Part shown: one piece after another, positions 1 to 9,115 of the stretch | How positions within the stretch are numbered: the stretch's first letter is position 1 | How the letters are laid out: every line of letters begins with the position of its first letter | NCBI GenBank assembly: GCA_913020445.1 | Contig: CAJWAR010000003.1 | Span: 62,001-126,000, forward strand | Length of the DNA stretch: 64,000 bases | Direction: 5' to 3' | Source: an uncultured Rhodospirillaceae bacterium | GTDB lineage: Bacteria; Pseudomonadota; Alphaproteobacteria; Rhodospirillales; UBA2165 | Translations under genes and position numbers: made by a program | The notes under the pieces: generated by a model | Database searches by the model: none | Told to the model about the DNA's origin: nothing | The model's input: the letters and a program-made list of their open reading frames with translations, nothing else

Positions 1-1152
1 TCACGGGTTTATCTCATGCCGGAAAAAATGGCGATGACTGATGGCCGGGTCGATGACGACAAGCTTGCCGTGATCTTGGCCAAAAGTGCCCATAAATCAG
101 TGCTGTTTGATGCCCATGTCGCTGCCCAGGAAGCCGGCGCCATTGTTAATGCGGTCATGCTGGGTGCCGTAGCGGCAACTGGTGTTATCGGTATTGAGCT
201 CGATGATTTTATTGCTGCGATCACGCAAGAAGGCAAAGCGGTCGAGTCTAACATTGCCGGTCTTAAAAGCGGCTACGCGATTGCCAATGGTGAAAAACCA
301 GCGGTCGAAGAGCCGGATAATGTTATTGCGATTTCGGAAGTCAGCACCAAATCCGATTTTCCCGAAAATGTTCAAGCCGTATTGGATCATGCCTTGAAGC
401 GGCTGGCGGATTATCAAAATGAGGTTTACGCTGCGACTTATCTCGGCCACCTTGAGAATTTTAAAGATTGCGATCCGGAGCTGCTTAAAGTTGTCGCCAG
501 GCAGTTGGCGCTTCGTATGTCTTACGAAGATATCATTCGCGTGGCCCAAGCCAAAATTCGCGCCGAGCGAATTCAACGCATCAGGCAGGAGACCGGTGCC
601 AAGCCCGGTGATCTTGTGATTGTCACTGAATTTTTCAAGCCGGGTGTGGCTGAAATCAGCGATCTGTTGCCCAGCGGAATGGCGAAAAGTCTGATCGCTT
701 GGGGTGAGAAAAACAACAAGATCGAAAATTTTGGTTTTGCTATGGAAGTAAAAACCACGACCGTTACCGGTTTTTTGAAATTATGGTTCCTCGCCAAACT
801 TAAATGGTGGCGGCCAAAATCTTATCGCTGGCAAATTGAACAGGCCAATATTGAAGACTGGCTGGATCTGGTCGATTCGGCGTCCACTCTCAACGTAAAT
901 TTCGCCATTGAAGTAGCTGAGCTTGCCCGCTTGATCAAAGGCTATGGCAGTACCTATCGCCGGGGCATGCGCAATTATTCCCGCATTGTTGAAGAATTTG
1001 TCCGGCCCCTGCTGACGGCTGGCGCTATTCCAAGTGAGGCGACCGGGCAATTGAAACACATGCGTGATGCTGCGACATCCGATCCGGATGGCGTCACGTT
1101 GGATAAAGAGTTGTCCGAAATTCGAACCCCTGGAACTATCGCCGCAGAATAA
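1..1152 (+). CDS. iorB: Indolepyruvate oxidoreductase beta-type subunit, C-terminal part (5' end outside window)
   Basis: The reading frame is open to the first base of the window, so the ATG at 16 is probably internal and the gene begins upstream. The visible 383 codons match the C-terminal part of the roughly 500-residue IorB family: the end of the pyruvate ferredoxin oxidoreductase gamma-type domain (the segment around AHVAAQEAGAIVNAVMLG) followed by the long helical domain that follows it in IorB proteins (DUF6537), with the conserved stretch RIQRIRQETGAKPGD. With IorA, expected just upstream, such proteins oxidise indolepyruvate and other aryl pyruvates to acyl-CoA, passing electrons to ferredoxin. 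The assignment rests on family recognition by eye. The next gene starts 64 bases downstream on the same strand and may be cotranscribed. Confidence 0.8.
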   Translation, partial: SRVYLMPEKMAMTDGRVDDDKLAVILAKSAHKSVLFDAHVAAQEAGAIVNAVMLGAVAATGVIGIELDDFIAAITQEGKAVESNIAGLKSGYAIANGEKPAVEEPDNVIAISEVSTKSDFPENVQAVLDHALKRLADYQNEVYAATYLGHLENFKDCDPELLKVVARQLALRMSYEDIIRVAQAKIRAERIQRIRQETGAKPGDLVIVTEFFKPGVAEISDLLPSGMAKSLIAWGEKNNKIENFGFAMEVKTTTVTGFLKLWFLAKLKWWRPKSYRWQIEQANIEDWLDLVDSASTLNVNFAIEVAELARLIKGYGSTYRRGMRNYSRIVEEFVRPLLTAGAIPSEATGQLKHMRDAATSDPDGVTLDKELSEIRTPGTIAAE

Positions 1153-1216
1153 CCTCACAAAATTCTCACCGCTAAGTGATTTGGCTCTTGGCGGATTAGT
1201 CGGTATCCCCTTTGCC

Positions 1217-2656
1217 ATGTTTGAAAATTCTCTTTCTTGGCTGGTGATGCTAGCCTATGGCCTGATTGTCTGGCAGTTCGCGCCTAAGCGGGTTTCGATC
1301 AAGGGCTTCTTCACGGGTGCGGACGATAAAGCAGGCGTTCAAGGCAGCGCGCCCGGTTTATGGCTCCTCGTTGCGAGCGCTGCAATATCTTGGATTTTTG
1401 CCAAATCCATCGCCAATGCGGCTAGCCTCGCGCAAGCTTTTGGCTTATCAGGCTCGATCGGTTATGCCTTTTATTATTTAAGTTTTCTGGTTGCCGGTGT
1501 GGTTATTTATATCATCCGGACAAAAGGTGGCGACCAGTCTCTGCCAGCTTTTCTAATCCGCAAATACGGCACTCTTTGTGCCAAGCTATTCGTGGCTGCG
1601 ATTGCGATCCGTCTGTTCAACGAGGTGTGGTCCAACACTAAAGTCGTCGGTTTGTATTTTGGCGCCGAAGGCAGCGCCGGTTATTGGGTGTCCGTTGCAG
1701 CGGTAACCGGCTTTACGGTTTTTTATTCCTGGCGCGCTGGATTGCGGGGCAGTCTGTTGACCGATGGCGGCCAAATGATCCTGGCCTCGGTGTTACTCGC
1801 CGGCATTCTACTATTTATCATGCCGGAATTTGCTGCCCGTGGCTTACCACAATTCCCGGAGGCCGCGAGTATGGCCGGATGGACTTTTGCGGGCTTGGCA
1901 CTTGTGCAGGCCTTTAGCTATCCTTTCCATGATCCGGTGTTGACCGACCGCGGCTTCATTACCTCACCCAAAACCATGCTCAAGGGATTTATCCTGGCGG
2001 GCCTGATTGGTGGCGGTTTTATTTTCCTCTTTGGCTTTGTTGGTATTTATGGCCGGCTCGAAGGCTTGGGCGGCAATCCATCCTTGGCCGTTCCAGCAAG
2101 TTTTGGCATCACCATGCTGTTGATTGTTAATGCGATCATGATGACCAGCGCCGGTTCGACGTTAGATTCGACTTTTGCCAGTACGGCTAAACTAACCGCG
2201 CGTGACTGGTCGGGTCAAAAAGATGAGCCGACGGCAGGACAGTTAACCACCGGGCGAAAAGCCGTTATTATCATCGCGGTGCTTGGCAATTTGCCGTTAT
2301 TTAGCCTGTATCTCGGCTCTGAAGTTGGCCCTGCTGTAATTGCGGCAACGACGATCAGCGGCACCATGGTCATGGGCTTGGCGCCGATCTTTATTCTCGC
2401 CTTCTTGCCGGGTGCCGGGCGTTGGAGTTTTCATCTCGCTTTTTGGCCGGGCATTATTCTTGGTGTCGTAATGACCCTTGAAGGAGCCGTCGGCCTGCAG
2501 ATTGTGCCCGCCTGGGCTGATATAGGTGTTGGCAAATATGCCGATGATCTCGGGGTAAATCTCTGGGGTGTCGGCATTTGCACCATCGGGTTTCTGATCG
2601 GTTGTGCAATTGAGCTTATAATCCCCAAAAAGAGTTTGGTCGTGACCCCGGCTTAA
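1217..2656 (+). CDS. Solute:sodium symporter-like membrane protein
   Basis: About 479 residues with a dozen or so hydrophobic segments along the whole length, as in the sodium:solute symporter (SSS/LeuT-fold) family. Conserved-looking features are a GxxGFxFYxxxF-like region near residues 95-105, a polar break in the middle (SYPFHDPVLTDR) and the segment NAIMMTSAGSTLDSTFAS, which resembles the serine/threonine-rich sodium-site helix of SSS proteins. The frame extends upstream into iorB, but the ATG at 1217 leads straight into the first membrane helix and is preferred; a TTG at 1179 is a possible alternative. The substrate cannot be told from sequence. Its position after an aryl-pyruvate oxidoreductase could fit uptake of an amino or organic acid, but that is inference. 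Confidence 0.7.
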   Translation: MFENSLSWLVMLAYGLIVWQFAPKRVSIKGFFTGADDKAGVQGSAPGLWLLVASAAISWIFAKSIANAASLAQAFGLSGSIGYAFYYLSFLVAGVVIYIIRTKGGDQSLPAFLIRKYGTLCAKLFVAAIAIRLFNEVWSNTKVVGLYFGAEGSAGYWVSVAAVTGFTVFYSWRAGLRGSLLTDGGQMILASVLLAGILLFIMPEFAARGLPQFPEAASMAGWTFAGLALVQAFSYPFHDPVLTDRGFITSPKTMLKGFILAGLIGGGFIFLFGFVGIYGRLEGLGGNPSLAVPASFGITMLLIVNAIMMTSAGSTLDSTFASTAKLTARDWSGQKDEPTAGQLTTGRKAVIIIAVLGNLPLFSLYLGSEVGPAVIAATTISGTMVMGLAPIFILAFLPGAGRWSFHLAFWPGIILGVVMTLEGAVGLQIVPAWADIGVGKYADDLGVNLWGVGICTIGFLIGCAIELIIPKKSLVVTPA

Positions 2657-2670
2657 GCTAAAACCGCTAC

Positions 2671-4677
2671 ATGTGTGGAATAGCAGGCATTCTCAGAACT
2701 GCCGGTGAGCAGCCCGTAGACCGGTCCGTTTTGGTAGCGATGAACCAATCGATGGCGCATCGTGGCCCGGATGGTGATGGCATTTGGGTGTCACCGGATC
2801 AGCGCGTTGGCATCGGCCATCGCCGCCTCTCGATCATTGATCTTTCGGACGATGCCGGGCAACCGATGGCCAATCAGGATGGCTCCGTTATCGTTACCTT
2901 CAATGGCGAAATTTATAACCACGTCGCCCTCCGCCAAGAATTAGTGGCGGCGGGCTACCAATTCGCCACCGATCATTCGGATACCGAGGTGCTGGTGCAT
3001 GGCTTTCAGGAATGGGGTATTGCCGGGTTGTTACCCCGTCTCGAAGGCATGTTCGCTTTCGCCATTTGGGAAGAGAAATCAAAAAAACTCACAATTGCCC
3101 GGGACCGGGTTGGCATAAAGCCAGTTTATTTTACCAAACGCGACGGTTGGTTTTTGTTTGCCTCGGAAATCAAAGGCTTGCTGTGTCATCCCGCCGTGCC
3201 GCGACGTGTTGGTAAGCTGGCGCTGTATCATTATTTAACCTATCTGACGACACCGGCCCCGCTCACCATGTTCGATGGTGTTTATAAATTACCGGCTTCA
3301 ACTTATATGGAAATCGATCGCACCGGTCGTATCACGTCTGAGCGCTATTGGGATGCGGTGCCGGGAAAAAGTGGTATTGAAGGCGAGCTATCAGGCTTAA
3401 GCGCAACTTCGCGCGAGGATTTCTTTATTGATGGCGTTCGCAATCGCCTCAATGACGCGGTTGAGAAACGCATGATGTCGGATGTGCCTTATGGCGCCTT
3501 TTTGTCAGGTGGCATCGACTCGTCGGTTAATGTTGCGCTCATGGATCGTTTTACCGATGAGCCGGTAAATACATTTACCGTCGGTTTCAAAGATCATGAG
3601 CACCTCAATGAGCTCGATTATGCGACCAAGGTCGCCAAGCTTTTCAAAACAAATCATCACGAAGTCTTGGTTGGCGAGGACGACATGGTCGGCTATCTCG
3701 ACGATCTTATTCACCATCAAGATGAGCCGCTGGCCGATTGGGTGTGTATCCCGTTGCATTTCGTCTCCAAGCTGGCGGCAGAGGCGGGCGTTAAAGTCAT
3801 TCAGGTCGGTGAGGGCTCGGACGAGCAATTCTGTGGCTATAACAGCTACATGATGTATCTAAAATTACATCAACATTGCTACGGTCCATTTCAGAAATTC
3901 CTGCCTAAACCGTTGCAACGCGTGGCGGCTAAGGCAGCGCAGGGAGTCGCCCGTATCCAACCATCTTTTGGTCTTTATGCCGACGCAGTCGAAAGAGCGG
4001 CTCAGGACCAGGAAGCTTTTTGGAGTGGCGCCATTGCGTTTTGGGAATCGCAAAAGAAAGATATTCTGCCGGTCATGGGTCCAGAGTTGCCGCACGGTGC
4101 CGAGGAGATGATCGAGGCTGGTCTGTTGCCCGGCGATATATTGGTGCCGGATAGTTTCGCCGTCGCTCATGACACCTTGTCTGATTTTGATCGTGCTCAT
4201 CCGGGGCAGGATCAACTGACCCGGATGATCCACAATGAGTTTCGTCTGCGCTTACCGGAATTGTTATTGATGCGGGTCGATAAAATCACCATGGCGCAAT
4301 CCTTGGAAGCGCGTGTGCCGTTTCTCGATCATGCCTTGGCCGAATTCACCATGGATATGCCACAAAGCGCCAAGATTAAAAATGGTGTGGCTAAGTATGT
4401 TCTCAAGAAATCTGTTGAGGGTATCATTCCGGACGATGTGATCTACCGTAAAAAAATGGGCTTCAATGCACCAATGGCAGAATGGCTGCGGGGTGATTTT
4501 GGCAGTAAGGCCGAGGCCGGTATCATGAATTCACCTTTGCTTGACCAAATTGGCTTTGACCGCGAGCAAGTTGCCGGTCTTATATCCGATCACCGCCGAG
4601 GCCGCCGCGATACATCATTGATGGTTTGGGTATTGTATAATCTGACCGCTTGGCATTCTCATTGGATTGAAGTTTAG
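2671..4677 (+). CDS. asnB: Asparagine synthetase B-like glutamine amidotransferase (copy 1)
   Basis: 668 residues, close to the usual AsnB length for exopolysaccharide loci. The protein starts Met-Cys-Gly-Ile-Ala-Gly, so Cys2 is the class II glutaminase nucleophile, followed by HRGPDGDG and FNGEIYN motifs. The synthetase half carries the ATP pyrophosphatase loop SGGIDSS at residues 279-285 and the GEGSDEQFCGY segment further on. The family transfers glutamine-derived ammonia to an AMP-activated carboxylate, aspartate in true AsnB. Because it borders glycosyltransferases and a second homologue lies 2.5 kb away, amidation of a sugar acid (as proposed for WbpS-type proteins) is a real alternative. 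Its stop codon overlaps the convergent ligase-like gene by four bases. Confidence 0.9.
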   Translation: MCGIAGILRTAGEQPVDRSVLVAMNQSMAHRGPDGDGIWVSPDQRVGIGHRRLSIIDLSDDAGQPMANQDGSVIVTFNGEIYNHVALRQELVAAGYQFATDHSDTEVLVHGFQEWGIAGLLPRLEGMFAFAIWEEKSKKLTIARDRVGIKPVYFTKRDGWFLFASEIKGLLCHPAVPRRVGKLALYHYLTYLTTPAPLTMFDGVYKLPASTYMEIDRTGRITSERYWDAVPGKSGIEGELSGLSATSREDFFIDGVRNRLNDAVEKRMMSDVPYGAFLSGGIDSSVNVALMDRFTDEPVNTFTVGFKDHEHLNELDYATKVAKLFKTNHHEVLVGEDDMVGYLDDLIHHQDEPLADWVCIPLHFVSKLAAEAGVKVIQVGEGSDEQFCGYNSYMMYLKLHQHCYGPFQKFLPKPLQRVAAKAAQGVARIQPSFGLYADAVERAAQDQEAFWSGAIAFWESQKKDILPVMGPELPHGAEEMIEAGLLPGDILVPDSFAVAHDTLSDFDRAHPGQDQLTRMIHNEFRLRLPELLLMRVDKITMAQSLEARVPFLDHALAEFTMDMPQSAKIKNGVAKYVLKKSVEGIIPDDVIYRKKMGFNAPMAEWLRGDFGSKAEAGIMNSPLLDQIGFDREQVAGLISDHRRGRRDTSLMVWVLYNLTAWHSHWIEV

Positions 4678-5939
4678 ACATTTCTTCTGCTGGTCACCAA
4701 GGTCAGGCATAGGCATAAGAATTGCGTGGCGATCCACCAGCTTTGCCAGGCGCCAAAACTTAGAAAATTAAAAGCCAAAATTGAGATGACGACGCCAAGA
4801 AGTGCTATATCGGTATTATTATCCGCCAGCTTTCTAATAAACAGCCAACCAAAAATGGCGACGATGATCGCCCCCACCGCACCGAGTTCCAGCCAAATCT
4901 GAAGAGCAGCGTTGTGAGGATGAAGGGGCAGATAAAAATCTCTAAAAAGGATGATATTCTTACCTGCTGGTGTGTCTACTCGGAGAGTATATTTATTATC
5001 GCCGCCAGGAATTTGCCGCGCTGTATTCATACCCCACCCGAAGAGCGGTTTTTCAAAGATGCGCTGCGTAGCAAACCGCCATATTAGCAGACGGTTGGTG
5101 CCAGAATTTGGCAAATTTAAATCGTATGAAAATTGGCCTATTTCCTGAACGCTTTTATTAGCTGTAAACTGGTGAACAATGAAAGGAGCCCCAACGAGCA
5201 AGAATACGAACATGCTTGCGACAAATATGCTGGCAAATTTCCGCCGATAACGCGCAATACCAATACCGATAATTGAACCGATAATGGCGATGATCGCCGT
5301 AGCGGATGAAAATCGGAAAACCAAATATATCGTCAGAAGAAATAACAACGCTGCGCCTAAGTGGTGACGGCGGCGCACTAATGCTGACATTATTGGCCAT
5401 TGAAGGATGGCCAAAATGACAACGCCATTTCTTAAAAACGCTTCAATATTTATGCCGCCCGATTGGAAATTAATCACTTCGTACCATGGCAAGGCGCGGC
5501 CAAAACGGGTGAGCCAAGAACCGGTTACAGATTCAAATAAAAGCAACGCGATCGTTATTGCCGCACCCCAAATCAGCAATTTTTCTGTCATCTCCCGTGC
5601 TGAGCTAGAGACGATTTTCGATTGGCTGAGAGCAAAAATACCTAAGCCAAAAAGTGCCGTAAGCGGCAGGAGCAGTTTTCCGCTGAGGCTTTGGTCAAAG
5701 GTCCAAAGCAAACTAGCTGCTGCCCAAAGCAGCAAGAAAAGAAAAGCTAAAACCGGTAATTTTGGCAAAGAAAATTTACGGTCTTTTTCGGAAAAATTCA
5801 GCGTCATTAGCACGAGTGCCAACAAAACAAATAACGGCGCCATTGCTTTGGAGGAGAATATGGCTATCGGCAGGATTAGTAAGGCAATCAGGCCAAAAGC
5901 ATTTTTTCGTAATTCTTCCTGGTTTCGCCAATTAAGCAT
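4674..5939 (-). CDS. O-antigen ligase/polymerase-like membrane protein
   Basis: 421 residues with about eleven to twelve hydrophobic helices. A larger non-cytoplasmic loop in the second half has the features of the Wzy_C/WaaL family: an arginine-containing stretch (NRLLIWRFATQRIFEKP), a glycine-rich GWGMNTAR segment and the HPHNAALQIWLELG motif typical of O-antigen ligases and polymerases. Such proteins act at the outer face of the inner membrane, joining or extending undecaprenyl-linked glycans. WaaL ligases and Wzy polymerases cannot be separated by sequence reading alone. It is the last gene of a four-gene minus-strand operon; its start overlaps the end of the preceding glycosyltransferase gene by eight bases. 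Its stop shares TTAG with the stop of the convergent asnB. Confidence 0.8.
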   Translation of the reverse strand: MLNWRNQEELRKNAFGLIALLILPIAIFSSKAMAPLFVLLALVLMTLNFSEKDRKFSLPKLPVLAFLFLLLWAAASLLWTFDQSLSGKLLLPLTALFGLGIFALSQSKIVSSSAREMTEKLLIWGAAITIALLLFESVTGSWLTRFGRALPWYEVINFQSGGINIEAFLRNGVVILAILQWPIMSALVRRRHHLGAALLFLLTIYLVFRFSSATAIIAIIGSIIGIGIARYRRKFASIFVASMFVFLLVGAPFIVHQFTANKSVQEIGQFSYDLNLPNSGTNRLLIWRFATQRIFEKPLFGWGMNTARQIPGGDNKYTLRVDTPAGKNIILFRDFYLPLHPHNAALQIWLELGAVGAIIVAIFGWLFIRKLADNNTDIALLGVVISILAFNFLSFGAWQSWWIATQFLCLCLTLVTSRRNV

Positions 5940-7167
5940 CGGCTTCGCCCTTTGATTTTCTCAAAGTGTCCGACAATATTTCTGCCAATTTTTCTGACTG
6001 TGATTCCCAGGTGAGTTTTTTTAATCCACTGTCGTCTTCGATATCGAAGTGACCGGTTTTTAAGCTTTGATCAAGCGCCGCCGAGATTTTCTCCGGGCTT
6101 TCACAAGAGAACAAAGGAACGACTGTTGACTGAGATATTTCAATTGCTTCTTTAGCCTCCTCGGGATAACAAATTAGTGGCCTTCCCGCTGATAGCATTT
6201 CAACGGTCTTATGATGAAAGGTGCGATTGCTTTTAATATATAAATTGGCAATCGCACTGCGATGAATTTGTCTCAATTCCTCAAAGGGGATGTAGCCTTT
6301 GATTTCGATCTTGCAAATTTTAGATAATTCTGAGGTTGCTGCCGCAACCTCCTCGGAATCTTGCCCAGCATAAACAAAACAAGCGTTAGATCGTTTTTCA
6401 TCTGGCAATCCCGCCAGCCATGATCTGACTCCTTGAATTAATTGATCTAAAGCCTGCCGGTCATAGATAGCGCCGGTAAGACTGATCGTAATATTATCAG
6501 AAATTGGCGTTGGCGATGGCGCTAATTGTGACGCGGGAAATCCACTATAAATAACAGCTGCTTGTGTCCCAAAGTATTTTTGGATGTCGGCGGCATGAAA
6601 TTCGGAAAAAGCCGTCATGGCTGCACTATCACTAAAATAATTGGCGAGATAACTTTGCAAAGCCCGCGGAATGAAAGTCTCCCAGGGGTCCTTAGCATCG
6701 GCAATCCAGGGACAATTTGCTGCCTGAGCGAGATCGCGGGCGATATTCCAGCAATCGGTATTACCGAAAGTCGCCCAAACAATATCTGGTTCAAAATATT
6801 CGACGATAGGCGGAATATAGGGCTGACTGCCGGCTCGCCAATCAGTGAATACACCGTGCTGCTGCCAGTAATACCAGACAACCACTGCTTGTCGAATGCC
6901 CCAGGGCAAAGTTTGGGCGCGTAGTTTTTTAATTAACGGATGGCCCTTTGGCTCGCTCGCCAAATTTAGCGGTGCACTAAAATCGTGATCTTGAATAACT
7001 CGGGCTACCCGGTCAGGAGGAATATCAGTTGGCTGATCCGCCAAAGTTTCGGTGAGTAAGATCACTTCATGTCCGAGCTTCGTAAGCACCTGACTAAATT
7101 CCCGCATTCTGGTGGCGCAAACATGCGGCGTTTTAGGATGACAGTGATTAACTAATACCACTCGCAT
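5932..7167 (-). CDS. Glycosyltransferase, GT-B fold, family 4-like
   Basis: 411 residues. The N-terminus (MRVVLVNHCHPKTPHVCATR, then LTKLGHEVILLTE) has the shape of the GT-B acceptor domain. The C-terminal half contains ISLTGAIYDRQALDQLI and the sugar-nucleotide-binding style segment HHKTVEMLSAGRPLICYPE, where the glutamate in VEMLSAGRP corresponds to the second Glu of the GT4 EX7E motif. It most likely transfers a sugar from a nucleotide donor to a lipid-linked glycan in the cytoplasm; donor and acceptor are unknown. The ATG shares bases with the stop of the upstream asnB-like gene (ATGA-type junction), so translation is probably coupled. Confidence 0.75.
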   Translation of the reverse strand: MRVVLVNHCHPKTPHVCATRMREFSQVLTKLGHEVILLTETLADQPTDIPPDRVARVIQDHDFSAPLNLASEPKGHPLIKKLRAQTLPWGIRQAVVVWYYWQQHGVFTDWRAGSQPYIPPIVEYFEPDIVWATFGNTDCWNIARDLAQAANCPWIADAKDPWETFIPRALQSYLANYFSDSAAMTAFSEFHAADIQKYFGTQAAVIYSGFPASQLAPSPTPISDNITISLTGAIYDRQALDQLIQGVRSWLAGLPDEKRSNACFVYAGQDSEEVAAATSELSKICKIEIKGYIPFEELRQIHRSAIANLYIKSNRTFHHKTVEMLSAGRPLICYPEEAKEAIEISQSTVVPLFSCESPEKISAALDQSLKTGHFDIEDDSGLKKLTWESQSEKLAEILSDTLRKSKGEADA

Positions 7168-9071
7168 CAGGCCGGCCCTTCAAAAATGGCAATTTTTTCA
7201 CCTGAATTGATTCGGCCATGGAAGTGAGTGATCCATGCTTCTTCGATTACCGGCCGCCACAGCATGCTGGCGAGGTGATTTTCACCGGCTTGAAATCTAT
7301 TCAGCACCCCTATCCACCAGCCTTTACGCCAAACGCCAGATCGTTCAAAAGTTGATCCGTTGATGATTTCACGCGCATGATCACCAAGTGAGTTCTTAAA
7401 CCAATCAGACTGGGGCGGCACAAAACCTTGTTTGTTCCATCGTGTTCTAACCGGCTCCGGCAAAATTCCTTTCATTGCCCCTCGTAAAAGGCGTTTGGTT
7501 TCGGCTCCTCCCATCAAATATTCAGGTGGCAGCGAAAAGGTAAACTCAGCTAAGCGATGATCGCAAAACGGCAGGCGTACTTCTCGCGAATGAGCCATCG
7601 AGTTGCGGTCACCATAGCGCATCAATACCGGCAAATGGGTGTAAAGCATTTCCTGATACAAGGCGCCCGCTAAAGGATGAAACGAACGCGCCCCGGTTGG
7701 TGGTGGCGGCAGGCTGGCGAATAATTTGGCGGCATAGGATTTAGTCAGGCCGAAGGAAAAGTCGCTGCCCTTGCCGGTTAAGCCAGCTAAAAAATGACGC
7801 AGGCCTTGAGGCAGGCTGTTTTTTGTGGCTTGAGATTTTGTCAGCAAGCCGAGCGGGTAACGTTGCTCAATTTTGCGGCGTTCTGAACTCACATCTGATG
7901 CCAGGCTAGCGAGATATTTTTCAAAAAATTGTTCATAACCGCCGAGCAGTTCATCGCCGCCCTGGCCATCAAGCAGAACGGTAATGCCGGCCTCCTTGGC
8001 GAGGCGAAATACACACCATTGGGCATATTGGCTGGTGCTGCCGACCGGGAGCTCGTTGTGCCACATGAAGTCGGCAAGCTCTGCCTGAAAATTCTCGGCA
8101 CTTGGTTCGGTGACGTGAGATGTCGTTTGAGAATGATTGATAACTTTTTCAGCCCACGGCCATTCATCGGCTTCTGAATTCGGAAATCGCCCGGTAAATA
8201 CATCATAAGGATTATCAGCGCCCCGGAGATCCCGGGCAATGCAGACGATAGAGCTTGAATCCAGACCACCCGACAGACACGAACCCAATGGCACATCACT
8301 GCGCATACGCAATTTAATCGCATCTTCGAAAAGTTCCCGGAAATGAGTTTGCGCGTCCTGTTCGCTCAGTGCAGCGAAATCGTTATCGGGCTCAATATCC
8401 CAATACCGTTGAATTTGATATTCTAAGCTATTGCAATCCAAGGACAGGCAATGGCCCGGCGGCAATTGTTTGATATCGTTGAAAACAGTCTGAATATCGT
8501 CATCTAGACCCCGAGTTGGATGATAAAGGAAACGTAATATGCGTTCTTGATCATAATCGCTATCGACATTTCGCAAGGCCAATAACGCTTTATATTCCGA
8601 GGCAAAGGCAAAACAATCATTGCTGCTATGAAATAGCAGAGGCTTCTCGCCAAATCGATCTCGCGCACAAAAAAGGCGATGCCGATTGGCGTCGTAAATG
8701 GCAAAAGCAAACATACCGTTCAATTTATCCAATACATCTTCGCCCCAAGTTTGATACGCTTTGAGCAACACTTCGGTATCTGAAGAAGATGATAATTCGA
8801 CGCCTTCCGCTTTCAGCTCAGCGCCGATTTCAAGGTAGTTGTATATTTCACCGTTAAAGGTGATGACGTGAGAACCGGCCTCCATGGGCTGATGACCGGC
8901 GCTGCTGGTATCAATGATTGAAAGGCGCTGATGGCCAAATACAACCTTTCCATCTGCGGATTTCCATAAACCCGAATCATCTGGTCCACGGTGCTCTTGC
9001 AACAAATTCATATGTTCGACTGCATCAGAATTAACGCGTCGATGACCTATGATTCCTGCTATGCCGCACAT
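7167..9071 (-). CDS. asnB: Asparagine synthetase B-like glutamine amidotransferase (copy 2)
   Basis: 634 residues with Cys2 after the initiator Met, the glutaminase motifs HRGPDDSG and FNGEIYNY, and a PP-loop SGGLDSS near residue 265, followed by GQGGDELLGGY. It is clearly a paralogue of the copy at 2671 but well diverged: length, mid-region and C-terminus differ, and it reads MRYGDRNSMAHSREVRLPF where copy 1 reads VDKITMAQSLEARVPF. This variant is common in exopolysaccharide and lipopolysaccharide clusters, where the substrate may be a sugar carboxylate rather than aspartate. It lies between two glycosyltransferases in a compact operon, which supports a role in glycan modification; the substrate remains inference. 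Confidence 0.9.
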   Translation of the reverse strand: MCGIAGIIGHRRVNSDAVEHMNLLQEHRGPDDSGLWKSADGKVVFGHQRLSIIDTSSAGHQPMEAGSHVITFNGEIYNYLEIGAELKAEGVELSSSSDTEVLLKAYQTWGEDVLDKLNGMFAFAIYDANRHRLFCARDRFGEKPLLFHSSNDCFAFASEYKALLALRNVDSDYDQERILRFLYHPTRGLDDDIQTVFNDIKQLPPGHCLSLDCNSLEYQIQRYWDIEPDNDFAALSEQDAQTHFRELFEDAIKLRMRSDVPLGSCLSGGLDSSSIVCIARDLRGADNPYDVFTGRFPNSEADEWPWAEKVINHSQTTSHVTEPSAENFQAELADFMWHNELPVGSTSQYAQWCVFRLAKEAGITVLLDGQGGDELLGGYEQFFEKYLASLASDVSSERRKIEQRYPLGLLTKSQATKNSLPQGLRHFLAGLTGKGSDFSFGLTKSYAAKLFASLPPPPTGARSFHPLAGALYQEMLYTHLPVLMRYGDRNSMAHSREVRLPFCDHRLAEFTFSLPPEYLMGGAETKRLLRGAMKGILPEPVRTRWNKQGFVPPQSDWFKNSLGDHAREIINGSTFERSGVWRKGWWIGVLNRFQAGENHLASMLWRPVIEEAWITHFHGRINSGEKIAIFEGPA

Positions 9072-9115
9072 GTATTTTCGTTTCTTACGATCACATTTTC
9101 AGACTTTTCTCTGTT

